A stretch of 64,000 nt of DNA from Agelas oroides (Eukaryota; Porifera; Demospongiae; Agelasida; Agelasidae): assembly GCA_949130485.1 (NCBI GenBank), contig OX422199.1, positions 1,545,902-1,609,901 of the forward strand. Reading direction: 5' to 3'. Positions 48,901 through 60,400 of the stretch are shown in pieces; positions within the stretch are counted from its first letter, which is position 1; each line of letters starts with the position of its first letter. A model generated the notes under the pieces. That model searched no databases. It saw nothing but the letters and a program-made list of their open reading frames with translations, and was not told where the DNA came from. The position numbers and the translations under genes were made by a program.

Positions 48901-50962
48901 TACCTTTGTGAACAACACAGCATATTTTGCTGGTAGTGCACTGTATGGAGGTTTGGTAGACAACTGTGTATTTGATACAACTATTATCAGGAAAAACACT
49001 TCCTTTGATTCTGTATTCAAAGTACAAAACACAGATGATGACCCCACTGCAATATCTTCTGATCCATACCAGGTCTGCTTCTGTAACAACAATAAACCAC
49101 TATGTGGTAATCAAACCTATTTATCTATGCACACGTATCCAGGAGCACTGTTTCATGTTCAAGCAGTAGTTGTAGGCCAGAAGTTTGGTATTGTTCCAGG
49201 TGTTGTGCTTGCTGGACTTGTTAAAAACACATCTACTGTCTTGGGTGACCTTCAAGAGTCCCAGTTCACAGGCAAGTCCTGCACTACACTAAACTACACT
49301 GTATACTCATCCCAGACAGAGGAAACAATCACACTAGTGACTGAAATAATTCCAGGAAGAGTGACTCTAGATGAACACATAGTAGATGTGACACTGTTAC
49401 CTTGCCCATGGGGCTTTACACTTAATGGTCATCCAACAAAATGCAATTGCGTTGATGAACTGCGAAGCCACCACATTACATGCAATATCACAACCCAGAC
49501 AATCAGTCGCCTGCCTCCACTGTGGATAGGGTACTACCACTCTGATAACAACAGTCAACACCCAGTTGAGGGGGTCTTGGTGCATGACCATTGCCCATTT
49601 GACTACTGCAAACGTAAACAGCTCTCCATACAGCTGAATGACTCAGACAAACAGTGTGCTTTCAATCACTCAGGCATTCTCTGTGGAGCATGCCAGCCAG
49701 GTCTGAGCCTTGCCCTGGGAACATCCAGATGTCTGAAGTGTCCCAACAAATACCTGATGCTGCTGTTTGCATTCGCTGCTGCAGGCCTTGCACTTGTGTT
49801 CCTACTCACACTCACCAACATGACAGTCTCAGAAGGAACCATCAATGGACTCATATTCTATGCTAACATCATTCACATCAATCGAGCCATCTTCTTCCCA
49901 AACGAAAGTACTGGAATAAACAAAATCGTATTGAATATTCTGTCCACTTTCATAGCTTGGATCAATCTTGACCTTGGAATTGAGACCTGCTTCTACAACG
50001 GTATGGACATGTACACCAAGGCATGGCTACAGTTTCTCTTTCCCATCTACATCTGGACTATTGTGGGTGCGATGATCGTCTCCAGCCATTATTCCACCAT
50101 TGCAGCTAAACTGTTCAGAAGGCATGCCGTGAAGGTGCTTGCTACACTCTTCCTACTGTCCTTTGCTAAACTGCAGCGTACCATCATCACAGTTCTCTCC
50201 TTCACCTTCCTGACCTACCCCGATGGAACTAAGACTGTGTGGCTCTATGACAGCAACATTGGATACTTACATGGGAAGCACATCCCATTATTCATCGCTG
50301 CCGTTCTTGCTCTTCTGTTCCTTCTGATACCCTACACTTTAGTGCTGTTCTTCATCCAGTGTCTGCCCAAGTTAAACTGCCGAATCTTTTTTTGGGTGAA
50401 GAAGTTGAAGCCATTGTTTGATGCCTACACTGGTCCATACAAGGACAGGTACCGATTCTGGACTGGGTTTCTTCTTATTGTTCGCACAATTCTTTTCCTC
50501 ATCTTTACTCTTGGCAACCCTGGTCTGAATCTTGCTGCAATAAGTGTCAGTAGCACCTGTCTAGCTTTCTCTCCAGCTGTCTACAAGAAAGTGTGGCTTA
50601 CTCTGCTAGAGTACTCCCTGCTACTCAATCTGGGTGCAGTTTCTGTTGCTACCTTTTACTGTCGTGACCCTCAGTTCAGTGGCAGTCAAGCAGTAGTAGT
50701 GTTTATTTCAGTTGGCACTGCCTTCATAACATTTGTTGGAATATTGGCCTACCATCTGTATAAGTGCACCATCAATTCACGAGCCTGGACGACTGTCTCA
50801 GATCGAGTTACTCAGAGGAGCAGTCATCGTGAACTGGTGAACATTACAGTAGAAGGGTCAGACGAAGAAGAGGAGGAGGAAGAACCATCTCAGGCTGAGA
50901 AGCGACCACTGATGTTGCGGTTTGATGAATACCGTGAACCAGTCCTGGCTTATGATGATTAG
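45992..50962 (+). CDS. Beta-helix ectodomain / multi-TM membrane protein, copy 4
   Basis: An intronless 1656-residue paralogue starting MLQWFTLLLATLTLGTVVSA. In-frame ATGs upstream at 45935 and 45971 are present, but CAG at 45940-45942 looks like a splice acceptor and family comparison favours 45992. Same architecture as the other copies. An in-frame deletion of about 15 residues removes the GGNITFRDNIATYG segment of one beta-helix repeat (NTFFG joins directly to LMLVDNSVMYL). The ectodomain carries its own variants, including a Gly run (SGGGGG, near 47180). The membrane domain is close to copy 3 (FIAWINLDLGIETCFYNG), and the tail has a longer acidic run before PSQAEKRPLML. Confidence 0.9.
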   Translation: MLQWFTLLLATLTLGTVVSATGVLFVKPTNDTSCPQQPCHTLEHYAKSWQLYLTSNTIVQFLPGEHVLEGDWSWLTVENVFNLTLIGSDSMVHNSSPLGIPMATSIVSCRRGKTLFLFSNVTELFISRLTISECGQGEVALLLYEVSNLVFDSVTIQNSNGTGLMGTNLRESSIHRSAFVFNNQATSALSCNINVALRYTDSKCSEMIETFTLNITSSRIMFGNSTNEALTCPSGLSLRMSQSCYNMKVHIHNTTLRENVGGNMLLLLNGFAHNIITLADSHFESGTVQTLSGTGGGIFITSIGDDNPPQVSHPVQSNRVYIINTVFAKNRAEFGLGGAIAVSCTGTELYIDGSKFHNNIAYLGGHIAMIASTPETCANTTIAINNSLFEGGKATGSGGGGGAVVVLGPNTNIFPCTNCNHISINNTRFVGNYAHGSGGAVALYGCVGAELNIDRSEFYNNTTPSAGGHIGLQLQLSDDIQLITINNSHFEGGKAHIGGAISLFAGGGCMSVTSTIQKSLYIMNSKIYRNVANFGGGIAMTFNHSCFAFEVLIHNVSYSRNAGTNSVGGNVYLANLCTAKNTITISRSSVEFGYADDAGGGMSITTNDSQECPSSIVSLKPTNINIVDSRFQYNTARRMGGALVIIFDSSQYFCCSAEVSITNVTFLNNKVGTVPVSRNGEELITSGGNIFIQDSTTGQWLNNTVRIHSCLIEGGVAMSGGGIRLMYLVKFAAPWQKNAEMEGLFISNTRFICNQATNNSYAASLLVEGDLLDNYSMTLNSLTPIFIKKLLIVDTTFDGSCAASSSNVKINGLKAVSYLPTVYSVVFVNVSFRGYYTNSSSPLSTFHPRQLADWSLDNDLKHYITDRTLYTLSPAVQLFFIPNATFFDCEFIESYSALYVASTNTFFGLMLVDNSVMYLRPDTHIMFSRNHATHAGGAIYVESVDSHGTPGCFYQFYEVNQTNSDLNIQITFVNNTAYFAGSALYGGLVDNCVFDTTIIRKNTSFDSVFKVQNTDDDPTAISSDPYQVCFCNNNKPLCGNQTYLSMHTYPGALFHVQAVVVGQKFGIVPGVVLAGLVKNTSTVLGDLQESQFTGKSCTTLNYTVYSSQTEETITLVTEIIPGRVTLDEHIVDVTLLPCPWGFTLNGHPTKCNCVDELRSHHITCNITTQTISRLPPLWIGYYHSDNNSQHPVEGVLVHDHCPFDYCKRKQLSIQLNDSDKQCAFNHSGILCGACQPGLSLALGTSRCLKCPNKYLMLLFAFAAAGLALVFLLTLTNMTVSEGTINGLIFYANIIHINRAIFFPNESTGINKIVLNILSTFIAWINLDLGIETCFYNGMDMYTKAWLQFLFPIYIWTIVGAMIVSSHYSTIAAKLFRRHAVKVLATLFLLSFAKLQRTIITVLSFTFLTYPDGTKTVWLYDSNIGYLHGKHIPLFIAAVLALLFLLIPYTLVLFFIQCLPKLNCRIFFWVKKLKPLFDAYTGPYKDRYRFWTGFLLIVRTILFLIFTLGNPGLNLAAISVSSTCLAFSPAVYKKVWLTLLEYSLLLNLGAVSVATFYCRDPQFSGSQAVVVFISVGTAFITFVGILAYHLYKCTINSRAWTTVSDRVTQRSSHRELVNITVEGSDEEEEEEEPSQAEKRPLMLRFDEYREPVLAYDD

Positions 50963-51469
50963 GATTGAAACTTACCTGTTTATTGCATGCATTACTATCT
51001 TAATTTATTGTTAGTAGAAAATCCTAAAAGCAGTTTTGCATGTATCTGACATTTTACAATTATTGTGACATTCATGATATATGATTGGTGATTTTTGTAC
51101 ATGAATATTTTGCTAGTTGGTAAGAGATGCATGTTACTGGCACTGTATCAGACTTTCTTTTTGTTTTGTACATCACTTATTATGTATCTTGAAAATAAAC
51201 TAGCCATGCATTTGATTTGTAGTAATGACCTTTCTGTGATGGCCACTTGACACTTCACACAAACAACCTAGATTGTGCAAAAACTTCATTTCCAACAACC
51301 CGAAGCCATGCAGTGAAGATCACAGCAAGGTGACCATTAAAGACTGTATCATGCATGCATTAAAAGCCCTGTGCAACACTGTCTCCTGAAGGTAACGACC
51401 AATCATCTCAAACAAAAAACCAAGAAGTAAAATTAAGTGATTCTCAGTTTCTGGGGGAAAAAACATACT
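50963..51469. other. Convergent intergenic region between copy 4 and RGS22
   Basis: The 3' flank of copy 4 resembles that of copy 3. An AATAAA near 51195 could serve copy 4. No gene is seen; the RGS22 stop codon lies at 51470-51472 on the other strand. Confidence 0.5.
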
Positions 51470-54400
51470 TCAAGTAATTGATAAAATTGATAAATGGGAT
51501 TGCTGGTCATCAGGTAGTCCTGCACCATAAGAAAATGGTGAACCCCGAGTTCCAGATATTTGCATACTGATGGTGCAGTGTGGAAGGAACTTGCTGTTGG
51601 ACACAATTGGACATTTCTTGCGATTTTTGCCCCGAAAAGTGGAATTGTTCTTAGATGCACCAGTTCTACTACTCACAGGCCTTGAGCTGTGGAAATGCTC
51701 TTGTGTTGACTCAGCAGCGCTGGGGTCTGAGAGTTTGTCTGATTGGAGGGTAGCTGAGGGAGGTGAGTATCTTTGCCTTCTGCCACCTCTTCCTCGTGCT
51801 AGTCTCATTGCTGTGACTGTAGTTGGCTGAACATGCGAGTCTGTTCCAACATTTTTAGCCTCTTCTCTTTCATCAGTACTTCTTCGATTTATGTATCCAC
51901 TTTTCATTGATCTACCAACACAGGGACCAGGCTTAATATTGTCCCAAGGAAAAGATTTCCTCATGGCTGTTTGTCTAGTTTGATAGCTAAAAGTATCAAA
52001 GGATTGAGAGTCCACTGCACACTGGTACCTGTTGTTTGCAGAATGGTCATCACTCTTGTTGATCTTCTTTGTATCTACTCCTTGCCACTGTCGCAATATA
52101 CTTTCTTCACGACACTCACCCGGTACCTCGGTGTAGTATGTGTAGTTGCTAGTGTCAGGGGTGGATAATCTAAAGGCTATGGCTACCTCACCAAATCTGG
52201 TCAGCTCCACCTCTTTCTTTACCCTCTCCTCCCTCTCAGCAGCAGTCTCAAATCTTGGTACACTGAGCTTTTTTCTTTCCTCTTCCTGTTTGCTCTGAAA
52301 GTTTGCATCTCTGGTAGTTGCCTGAAGCTGTCTCATTTGAGTACCAAACTTGCTGATTGCAGAGTCAATTTCCTCTTCGTTGTAACCACTGGTGAAATTT
52401 TGGTAGTCTTGCCAGTGGTAATACAGATGTTTGAATACTGCAGCCTGTAAATAAGTGTGAACATATGAGTGTTTGTGTGTGATGTGGATGTGTTATACAT
52501 TGTGTATATGCATGAACAATCAATGGACCACATCTCCCTAAAAAATAGGCCTAAATATTCAAGTCACCCACTGCATGAACAATCAATAAAGTACATCTCA
52601 CTACTACAAAGGATGCCTAGCTAGATATTATGAAAAGTCCCCCAACGTGCAGTATGTACTGATTACTCTACTAGCACATGCATGTATATGAGAGAAGGGG
52701 AAATAGGGTGCAGTGAAATAATTAAAGCCACTAATGTAATTTTTATTACGTGCATGCAATCTGTGTAGAGACATTGTGTGCCTGTAGCTAATCAGATACT
52801 CACCTGTGCCTCTCTGAAAATGTATGGTCCTGGTTGTTTCTTCACCACCTGGTCCGCAAGGCTTGGCTGGATATCCAGCTGTAGCGGGGGTGGCACAGAG
52901 GACTGGAAGTAGCAGTCCACAATGGCAGACACTTTCTGGTGTAGCATCTCCTCAGTGGTGTGGGCGTGGCACATATCCTGTGGAGTACAGTTTCAAGGTA
53001 AGTAAGAACTTGAGAGAGAAGAATCAGACAAAAAGGAAAGTGGTTTTAATGCGTATCAGTCTTCGTTCAGACTATGTTTACTGCTGGTGCTACGGGATCA
53101 AAATTGAATCAAGCGATCAAAGCCCTTTTGGAGAGCCGATCAAGGGATCAAGGTGACCTCCAAACTACTGCGAAAATCAACGGTTCAAGAACTCACGGCT
53201 ACAATTTGACCTTTGATCCATTGAAAATCAAGCAATCAAGCGCTTCAGAAGGGAAAGATCAAGCAATCAAGCACACTTTTCGCCGATCAAAAATCTTGAT
53301 CCTGGTCGCAAACGCTTCTACAGGCGACATATAAGTGACTACCCCTTGTATTGGGTTGGGTAACTGTAACCTTCAAAACTGGCTTGGTATTGCTCAATTT
53401 CAAAGACACTGCAATGAAGCGAACATGTACATGTAGCAAACCAATGATAATGTAGAGCCATGCAATCCTACTTCATGAAAAAGCAATCAAAAAGAGAAAT
53501 ATGCACGACTTTGGGAAGGCTCCACCTTGTATTTCTGAACCTCCAACCAGAACTGGATGTCCTCCCGGGGATGGGTGCCAGGTGAGGCCTTGATACAGAG
53601 GTACCGCTGGAATGGCTCCCTGCCCCCCTCATCTTGCAGTACGCGTCGAAGGAGGATAGCTTCGTGTGAGTTGGCAAAAGACTTCTCATACTGCAGTGGA
53701 GAGGAATACAGCAGGATTTGCTCTCATCATGGTCTCTAGATATCATCTTTTCTCTCTCTCTTTACCAGAAATCAGACTCAATATCCTATTTCTAGCACCC
53801 ACTTCTATGTAGCAAAAATGGCAGGATCTACTCTCTTAGTTTGTGGCTGCATGAGGGCTCCATTATTGGTTTGTTTTCTCTCTAGAACAATTTCCCTTAA
53901 GGAAGATGGATGGGTTGCTGTGTTGGGTTTGGCACTGATTCTGTTGTGGATCATGCATCAAGCTAATTAAATGGCTGTGCTGTTGCACACAGCCAACTGA
54001 CAGCTTCATAATACAGAATTTCACAGGTAGTATAGCTACTACACAACAGAGTATAGTCACTAGAGCAGGCTATTTGGAATCCAACTTGTACATGGATCTC
54101 ACAAAGATAAGACGATTTACGGTGAGCAAGATTCAAGCTTACAGATACACACATGTATAGGTAATGGAACACTATTAGATTAAGTGTGGGGCTCACTCAG
54201 CCTAGCCTTGTTCCCAAGCACTCACGCCTCCCGTTTTCATCGCTTGCAGTATGAAAGCTAGGGGTGTGAAAGCCTGGGAAAGATCGAGGCTACACTCGGG
54301 CTCACCCACCATGAAAGACTTGCTGGGTGTGGCAGACTGGCTGCCTCCTCTCTTCTCCACACTAAGAGTGCTCCCTCCATTCCGCTCAATAAACCCTGGT

Positions 54401-57400
54401 GTGGACATGAACCCTGCCAGCCATTTCTTCTCAAGTCTAGCCCTGACATGTTTTTGGGCCTCACGGAAGACTGGGGTACGGGGCCTGGCTGGTAGCCGTC
54501 CTCCATATCCACCACCCCCAGCTGCCACCACCTGAGGATTGCAATAATGTGCAGCTGGATTACATATGTATATCAAAATAACCACCCCAAACACATATGT
54601 ACATACGTATATACATGCATACTTGCAAATTATTAAAATATGTATCTATATACATATCACAAATACTGTTCACTGGTTACAAGAGCGCATAAGAACGGGC
54701 GGCTAGAAGAAGAGCATATAACTCCAATAGAAGCCCATAGTCCAGTCAAAATTATTGAACCGTACTAAAAATAGAACACCTGGCACACGCTTAGCAACAT
54801 GTCTATGCGCAGCTGCACATATGTGTTACTATTTTTAGTACTGGCGGTAACTGGTTTGGAATTTTACGTAGTTACACGCTCTTCCTCTAGCCGCCTGTTC
54901 TTATGCGCTCTTGCCGCACGACATGCTCATTATTGCTAGCTACGACAGTCTGCCTGCTACATTCTCATTTACGTACAAGTAATATAATTTTCTGAGGCTA
55001 TATGTCTTTACCTTTTCACCCATGTTGTGAACAGGTACATCAGAACATGCAACTCATTTAGAGTATAGTATAACTAGGCTTAGCCTCATTCCAGGCCCTT
55101 TCTCCTCCTCCTCTTTGGACCTGGGGATGAGGCTAAACTAGGCCATATAGGTACTAATTTCAATTTCATTGCTAGTAGTAAATGCTACCATAGTAGCTTG
55201 AGAGACACATGAAATTACAAGCAACAGCTTTTGGAAAAATCCCACTATCTTTACCTGTCGCTGTGCCTCCTTGCTGGCCGGACTGTTAGGCCCAAACAAA
55301 TATTTCTTGTTGAAGTACTTGCTCCTCAGCTGTCTGGCCTTCAGGTCTCGGACGTGCTTGTCACTGGCGGGGATTCCCCTGAATGACTCAATCTCCATCC
55401 AACACATCAGGTCCTGTGCAGCGTAGTTCTCATTGAGGTAAACCTGTGTGTGTGTGTGTGTGCATGCATGTGTGTGATTAAATGTGTGCATATGTGTGTG
55501 TGTGTACGTGTGCATGTGGTAACGTGTGTGGCATGTGTGTGAATGTGTGTGTGCATATGTGTGTGCGTACGTGTGCATGTGTGTGTAGCATGTGTGTGTA
55601 GCATGCATATGTATACAAGTAATATATCTTTTGGTATAAACCACTACCTATATACTGTACATACCAGCTCCCTCTATTACCCATCCACGGCCACAAACAG
55701 TGACACACACTATGTACCTTGAAATGCTCCAATTCTGTGGGATTGTCCATGATGTCATTGAGACTGATGGCTCTGGACTGTTCGCTGACCTGTGACACTG
55801 ACCCAAAAAGAGGGGAGGGGGAGCGGGTGAGGGTGTGGGGGGTACTAGTAAGTGGACGTAGCGTGCTCATCCTGGAGGGTGGGCGGGAGAGGTGCTTTGC
55901 GGGAGAGGGACTGCGGGAGGTGAAGTCTAACATGTCCACAGTCACGTCTTCCTCATACAGATAGAGCTGGAGCAGGAGGAGGAGGAGGAAGAGGAGGAGG
56001 AGGAGGAGGAGGAGGAGGAGGAGGGGAGGAGGAGGAGGAGGGGGAGGAGGAGGAGGAGGAGGAGGAGGGGAGGAAGAGGGGAGGAGGAGGAGGAAGAAGA
56101 GGAAGTAGATCTCACTCCTAGACTCCACAACCAAGCTGAGAGGGTCAGGTGACCTCTTTGGAATTAACTTAGCATCAAGGACTCACTAACTCCAATAAAA
56201 AAGTTATCATTCTATGTGTATGTGTTCTTACATGCATATGCACTTGACATTTACTCTACATATAATTTTGCACCTCTTCTTCGTCAAGATCCTCCAGGCC
56301 TACAATATCACTGGTGTGACCACGCCTGTTAGTGTGGGGAGAGGAATACCTTGAGACCACATCCAGCTGTGTGTGTGTGTGTGTGTGTGTGTGGGTATGG
56401 TGGGGTGTGTGTGGGTGTGTGTTTGGGTGTGTGTGTATATTGGAGGAGTATGTAAGTCAGTGATTGTTCTGCAGATATCTTTTCTTGCCAACAAGAAATA
56501 TCATTACTCATGTGAGCACATGAGAACATACATGTAGTATGTGACACAGTTTTTGTACATTAGCTATACTCTATAGTTGCACTCTTGAAGAGCTAACCTT
56601 CCGGAAGGTGGAGTCTTCACTGCTACAAAGCTCCAGCCATTTCTCCAGTAGCAGTCGCAGTGCATGCTCCTCGGCTCTGTCAAAGAGGTCTTCATACGCT
56701 GGCCAGAGGTGGGAGGTGATGGTATCAACCACACTTGGAGGACAGCAGATATCTTCACTACTGTCTTCCATAATGTAGCAACTGTACAGCATCTAATGGG
56801 TATGTGTGCAGTGTGTGCAACAGTTCAACAGTTCATTCAGTGCATGAAGAGTACATAAGTATACTGCTGTGTAGTGGGTATATAAGCTCTAATGTAACCA
56901 GAATGGTCGGATAGTAGCCTCGTACCCAGGCTCCTCCCCAGAAAAACGGGGTACGAGGCTAGTCGAAGAGCTTCTTGACATGATGGAATCACTCAAGAAA
57001 ATAAACTGAAATCACGTTCCATAAAGAAAAGTATTGTAAGTTCTAATTCATTCTACCTACTATTACTTATAAATATATTTTATAAAAGTATTGAGCAAGG
57101 TATATGTTAAAGCCAAAGCCAGACCAATGTCCAGCTCTCCCTGCCCCAGACAAAATTTCCACATAAACAACATATATATATGTACACAGCATAGCTCTGA
57201 TGATGGAGTGCAATTTTCACAAGAAATTAACCTTGGCTTTCCTTTCCACTGCACAGGGGATGAAAGAGTCGGCAGTGAAGAGACCTTTGTACTCCTGAAC
57301 ATCACGCCAGAACAGCAGACAGTGCAGAAAGGTCTGGTGGCAGCCAGAAATGTCATCAAATTTAAGTGCACTCTACAGAACTAACTGGTTGTTGACAATG

Positions 57401-60400
57401 TATATACTGCATGCTTATAGCCAGGCTAGGTCCATGCTAGTCTAGTACCCAGACCCCCCTCCCAACCCTCCGGGGGTCTAGGTACAAGACTAGATCCATG
57501 CATGACACAGTTAATAGTGGCAACAAAGGTTCTTTTACTGTTGATATTATGTACGCATTAATTCTTAGTGGTTTGCTCAGGATTTTGGTATAATAACATG
57601 TAGCCTTGATTTAGTCTAGCTAGAAGCAACTTTCAGTCCACCTATAAACACATCATCCAGGGTTCATTGTCAAGAAGGGGATGGTTGAAAAGTTTGAAGG
57701 GGCATCACTAGTCTTGTTCTCACAGCCCAGTGCCGTATCATATGATTGCAGGTATCTACATTAGCCTCGTTCCCAGGCCTTCGTGTGTTTGTCGCTTGCA
57801 GTACGAAATAATTCGCTCAGAAGGGCTGGTCCATTTCATCACGTGATGCGTGCTGCAGACGTAATTTTACGTCACACCAGATATGGCGATATATAGCAGA
57901 TATCCAGATAGGCTAGCTCATCTATGACATCATTGATTCCAGTAGAATGGTCATGACGTAAGCTGTGGCACGCATCACATGATGAAATGGACCAGGCCTT
58001 CTGAGCAAATTATTTCGTACTGCAAGCGACGAACGCGCGAAGGCCTGGGAACGAGACTATATCTACATACCTACTTATGTAGCTATAGTAACCATTTCAT
58101 GATAAATACTGCCACTGAGTCTTTCTACCATATCTTCCAGTCTCTCCAAGTGCTGCTGAAAGTAGCCACCAGCTTTTCTTTGCTCTGTAGCCAGGCAGTA
58201 GAGCAGTGGGGTGTATGTGTCGCCCTGTGGGGTGGGTGTGGGTGGGTCGGTGTGCAGGGGAGTGCCCGACACAGAGAAGATCTGACAGCGACTGCCACAC
58301 ATGCTGGAAGCACTCTTGGAGCCCTGAGGGAGATGACAGATTGCTTATATCAGCAGGGTGTGGATTGTAGAGCTGGTGAGTCACAAGTATATCTCATTCC
58401 AGGCACTGACCAATCACATTACAGTATTTTATTACACCATTCTCTCAACAACCATAATTGCACAGTCTCAAAGATATGCATACACATACATAATATATAC
58501 ATCTAGGCTAGCCTCTTTTTGCAGGGAGCTTTACTCATCACACCTTTACAGACCTACTTAACCCACTTCCAATTCACTGAAGCCCAGCAAGCAACTTCAA
58601 AGGCTTATATAATAGCTTTATCAATATCAATGCTTGCCTATGGTACTATATTCACCAGACCCTCCTCTCTCGTGTGCATGTACCCGTACAGAGGGTCTGG
58701 AAACAAGACTATGCAGTTCATTGCTTCTTCATGCATACACATGCACACACATACACACATGCAGATGCATACACTACAGATGAGTTGGTTTGTTCATGTG
58801 CATATTATGTCACACACAAATTGCCCTACATTAACTTCTGCATTAGTACCATTAGCTTCCATTAGCTTCCATTAACTTGTGTGAACTTTTAACTTCTGTG
58901 AGGAAGAGTAGTAGCAAACGGGGAACGCCGCTCCCGTGTATTATTGTGAACGCAAACGGAAGGTAAAAACGGGGGAGGCCTGGGAATGAGGCTAGGAAGA
59001 GTAATACGTAGCTGTGTAATAACCTGCACAAGTTTGACTCACCAGTACAGACGCACATCTGCTGTTGACGTCAGGAAGATGATGCTGAGTGTATTTAGCC
59101 AGTTGGCTGAAATGTGCCAGAGGTGACTGACTCTGCCCCTCCTTTTGTGGAGACTGTTTGTGCCACACCTTGCGAGATTTTCCTCTTACGGGAGGTCGAA
59201 TGGATGCAGTATCCACCGTGTGTGGTCGCTGAGACACAGTACTGGTGGCCTCACAGTGGAAGGGCATTGCAATGCTGGGTAAATTACTTGTACGATTGTC
59301 ACCAGTCTGTGGTTTAGTGGGCTGAATTGGGTGATGGTTTCCATCCTTTCTGTCAGAGGGATGCTCTTCTTGGATTTGATAGTTTGTAGGTGAGGATTTT
59401 GATCTTGGGCGGACAGAGGTCAGTTTTCGGAAAGTTGGTGTTTGAGTGGGGGTGAAGGGAGAGGGAAGTTTGGGGTGCTTGGGAGAAGTGGTGCTGTGAG
59501 GGTGGGGAGGTGTGATGGTGTGAAGGGCTACAGGCGTGGTGGAGAAGGACCTGAAGAAGGGGATTGCAGTAGTGGAAGAGGTGGAAGGGTGAGGGTGGAG
59601 GGGTGTATTGTGATGACGGTGGAGGATGAAACGGGGAGACCTGGAAGAAGGAAGGTGAGAAAAGTGCCACCAGCTTACGTACTAAGTGCTGGTATAGCAG
59701 TACGTGTAACTAGATTTCTATCTCTGAATTTTGTTCAATTCTGATTCCATTCCTCATCTAGAGCTCAGAGATCTGAATTGAGCTAATCATGGCTAGTCTT
59801 GTTCCCAAGCCTCTACTACAAAGATTTTATCTCACAGCTGTGGTGTAAAATTGGTGAAATTTATGACATGGTACCTGCCATTGTTGACTCTCTTTATCCA
59901 CATGTAGCTGTGAGATGGAATCAGGGATGGAGGCCTGGGAATGAGGCTAAATTATGGCAGTGTGTCTGCTATGTAGCCTCACTCCCAGGCTGTTTTCACC
60001 TCTCGTTTTTGGTCGCTGGCAGTGTAAGTGATCAAAAACTGGATGGTGGTGAAGACCTGGGAACAAGGCTACCCGGTATGCTACATCTACAAAACCCCTT
60101 CAGTTGCAGGCACTGAAAGGACCACTGCAGACCAAACTTCCCACAAGCTGGCTCCACATACATAGGCATCCTGCAAGATATTACTCTTGAAGAGGACCAA
60201 CTCTAACCAAATTCACAGTCAGGACTTAATTACCAGTAGTCACGCAGTCCCTGGACCAGTGCTTGTTGTAGCTCTCCCAGCTGCTGCAGGGTAAGGCGGG
60301 AGGATTTGCTCACATGCAGCTTGCTCCTGGCCTCTGCAGGAAGCTCCAGGGGGGCTCCCGCATGGAGGTATCGCTCACGAAGCTCTCGTAGGACTCTGTG

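Noticed and set aside
51570-51830. Plus-strand frame antisense to RGS22's last exon
   Set aside because: It is a shadow of the Ser/Arg-rich coding strand, with no splice or homology support.
59353-59670. Separate Pro/Ser/His-rich minus-strand gene
   Set aside because: The RGS22 exon 59043-59550 reads through this stretch in a different frame, with correct splice sites and phase to both neighbours.
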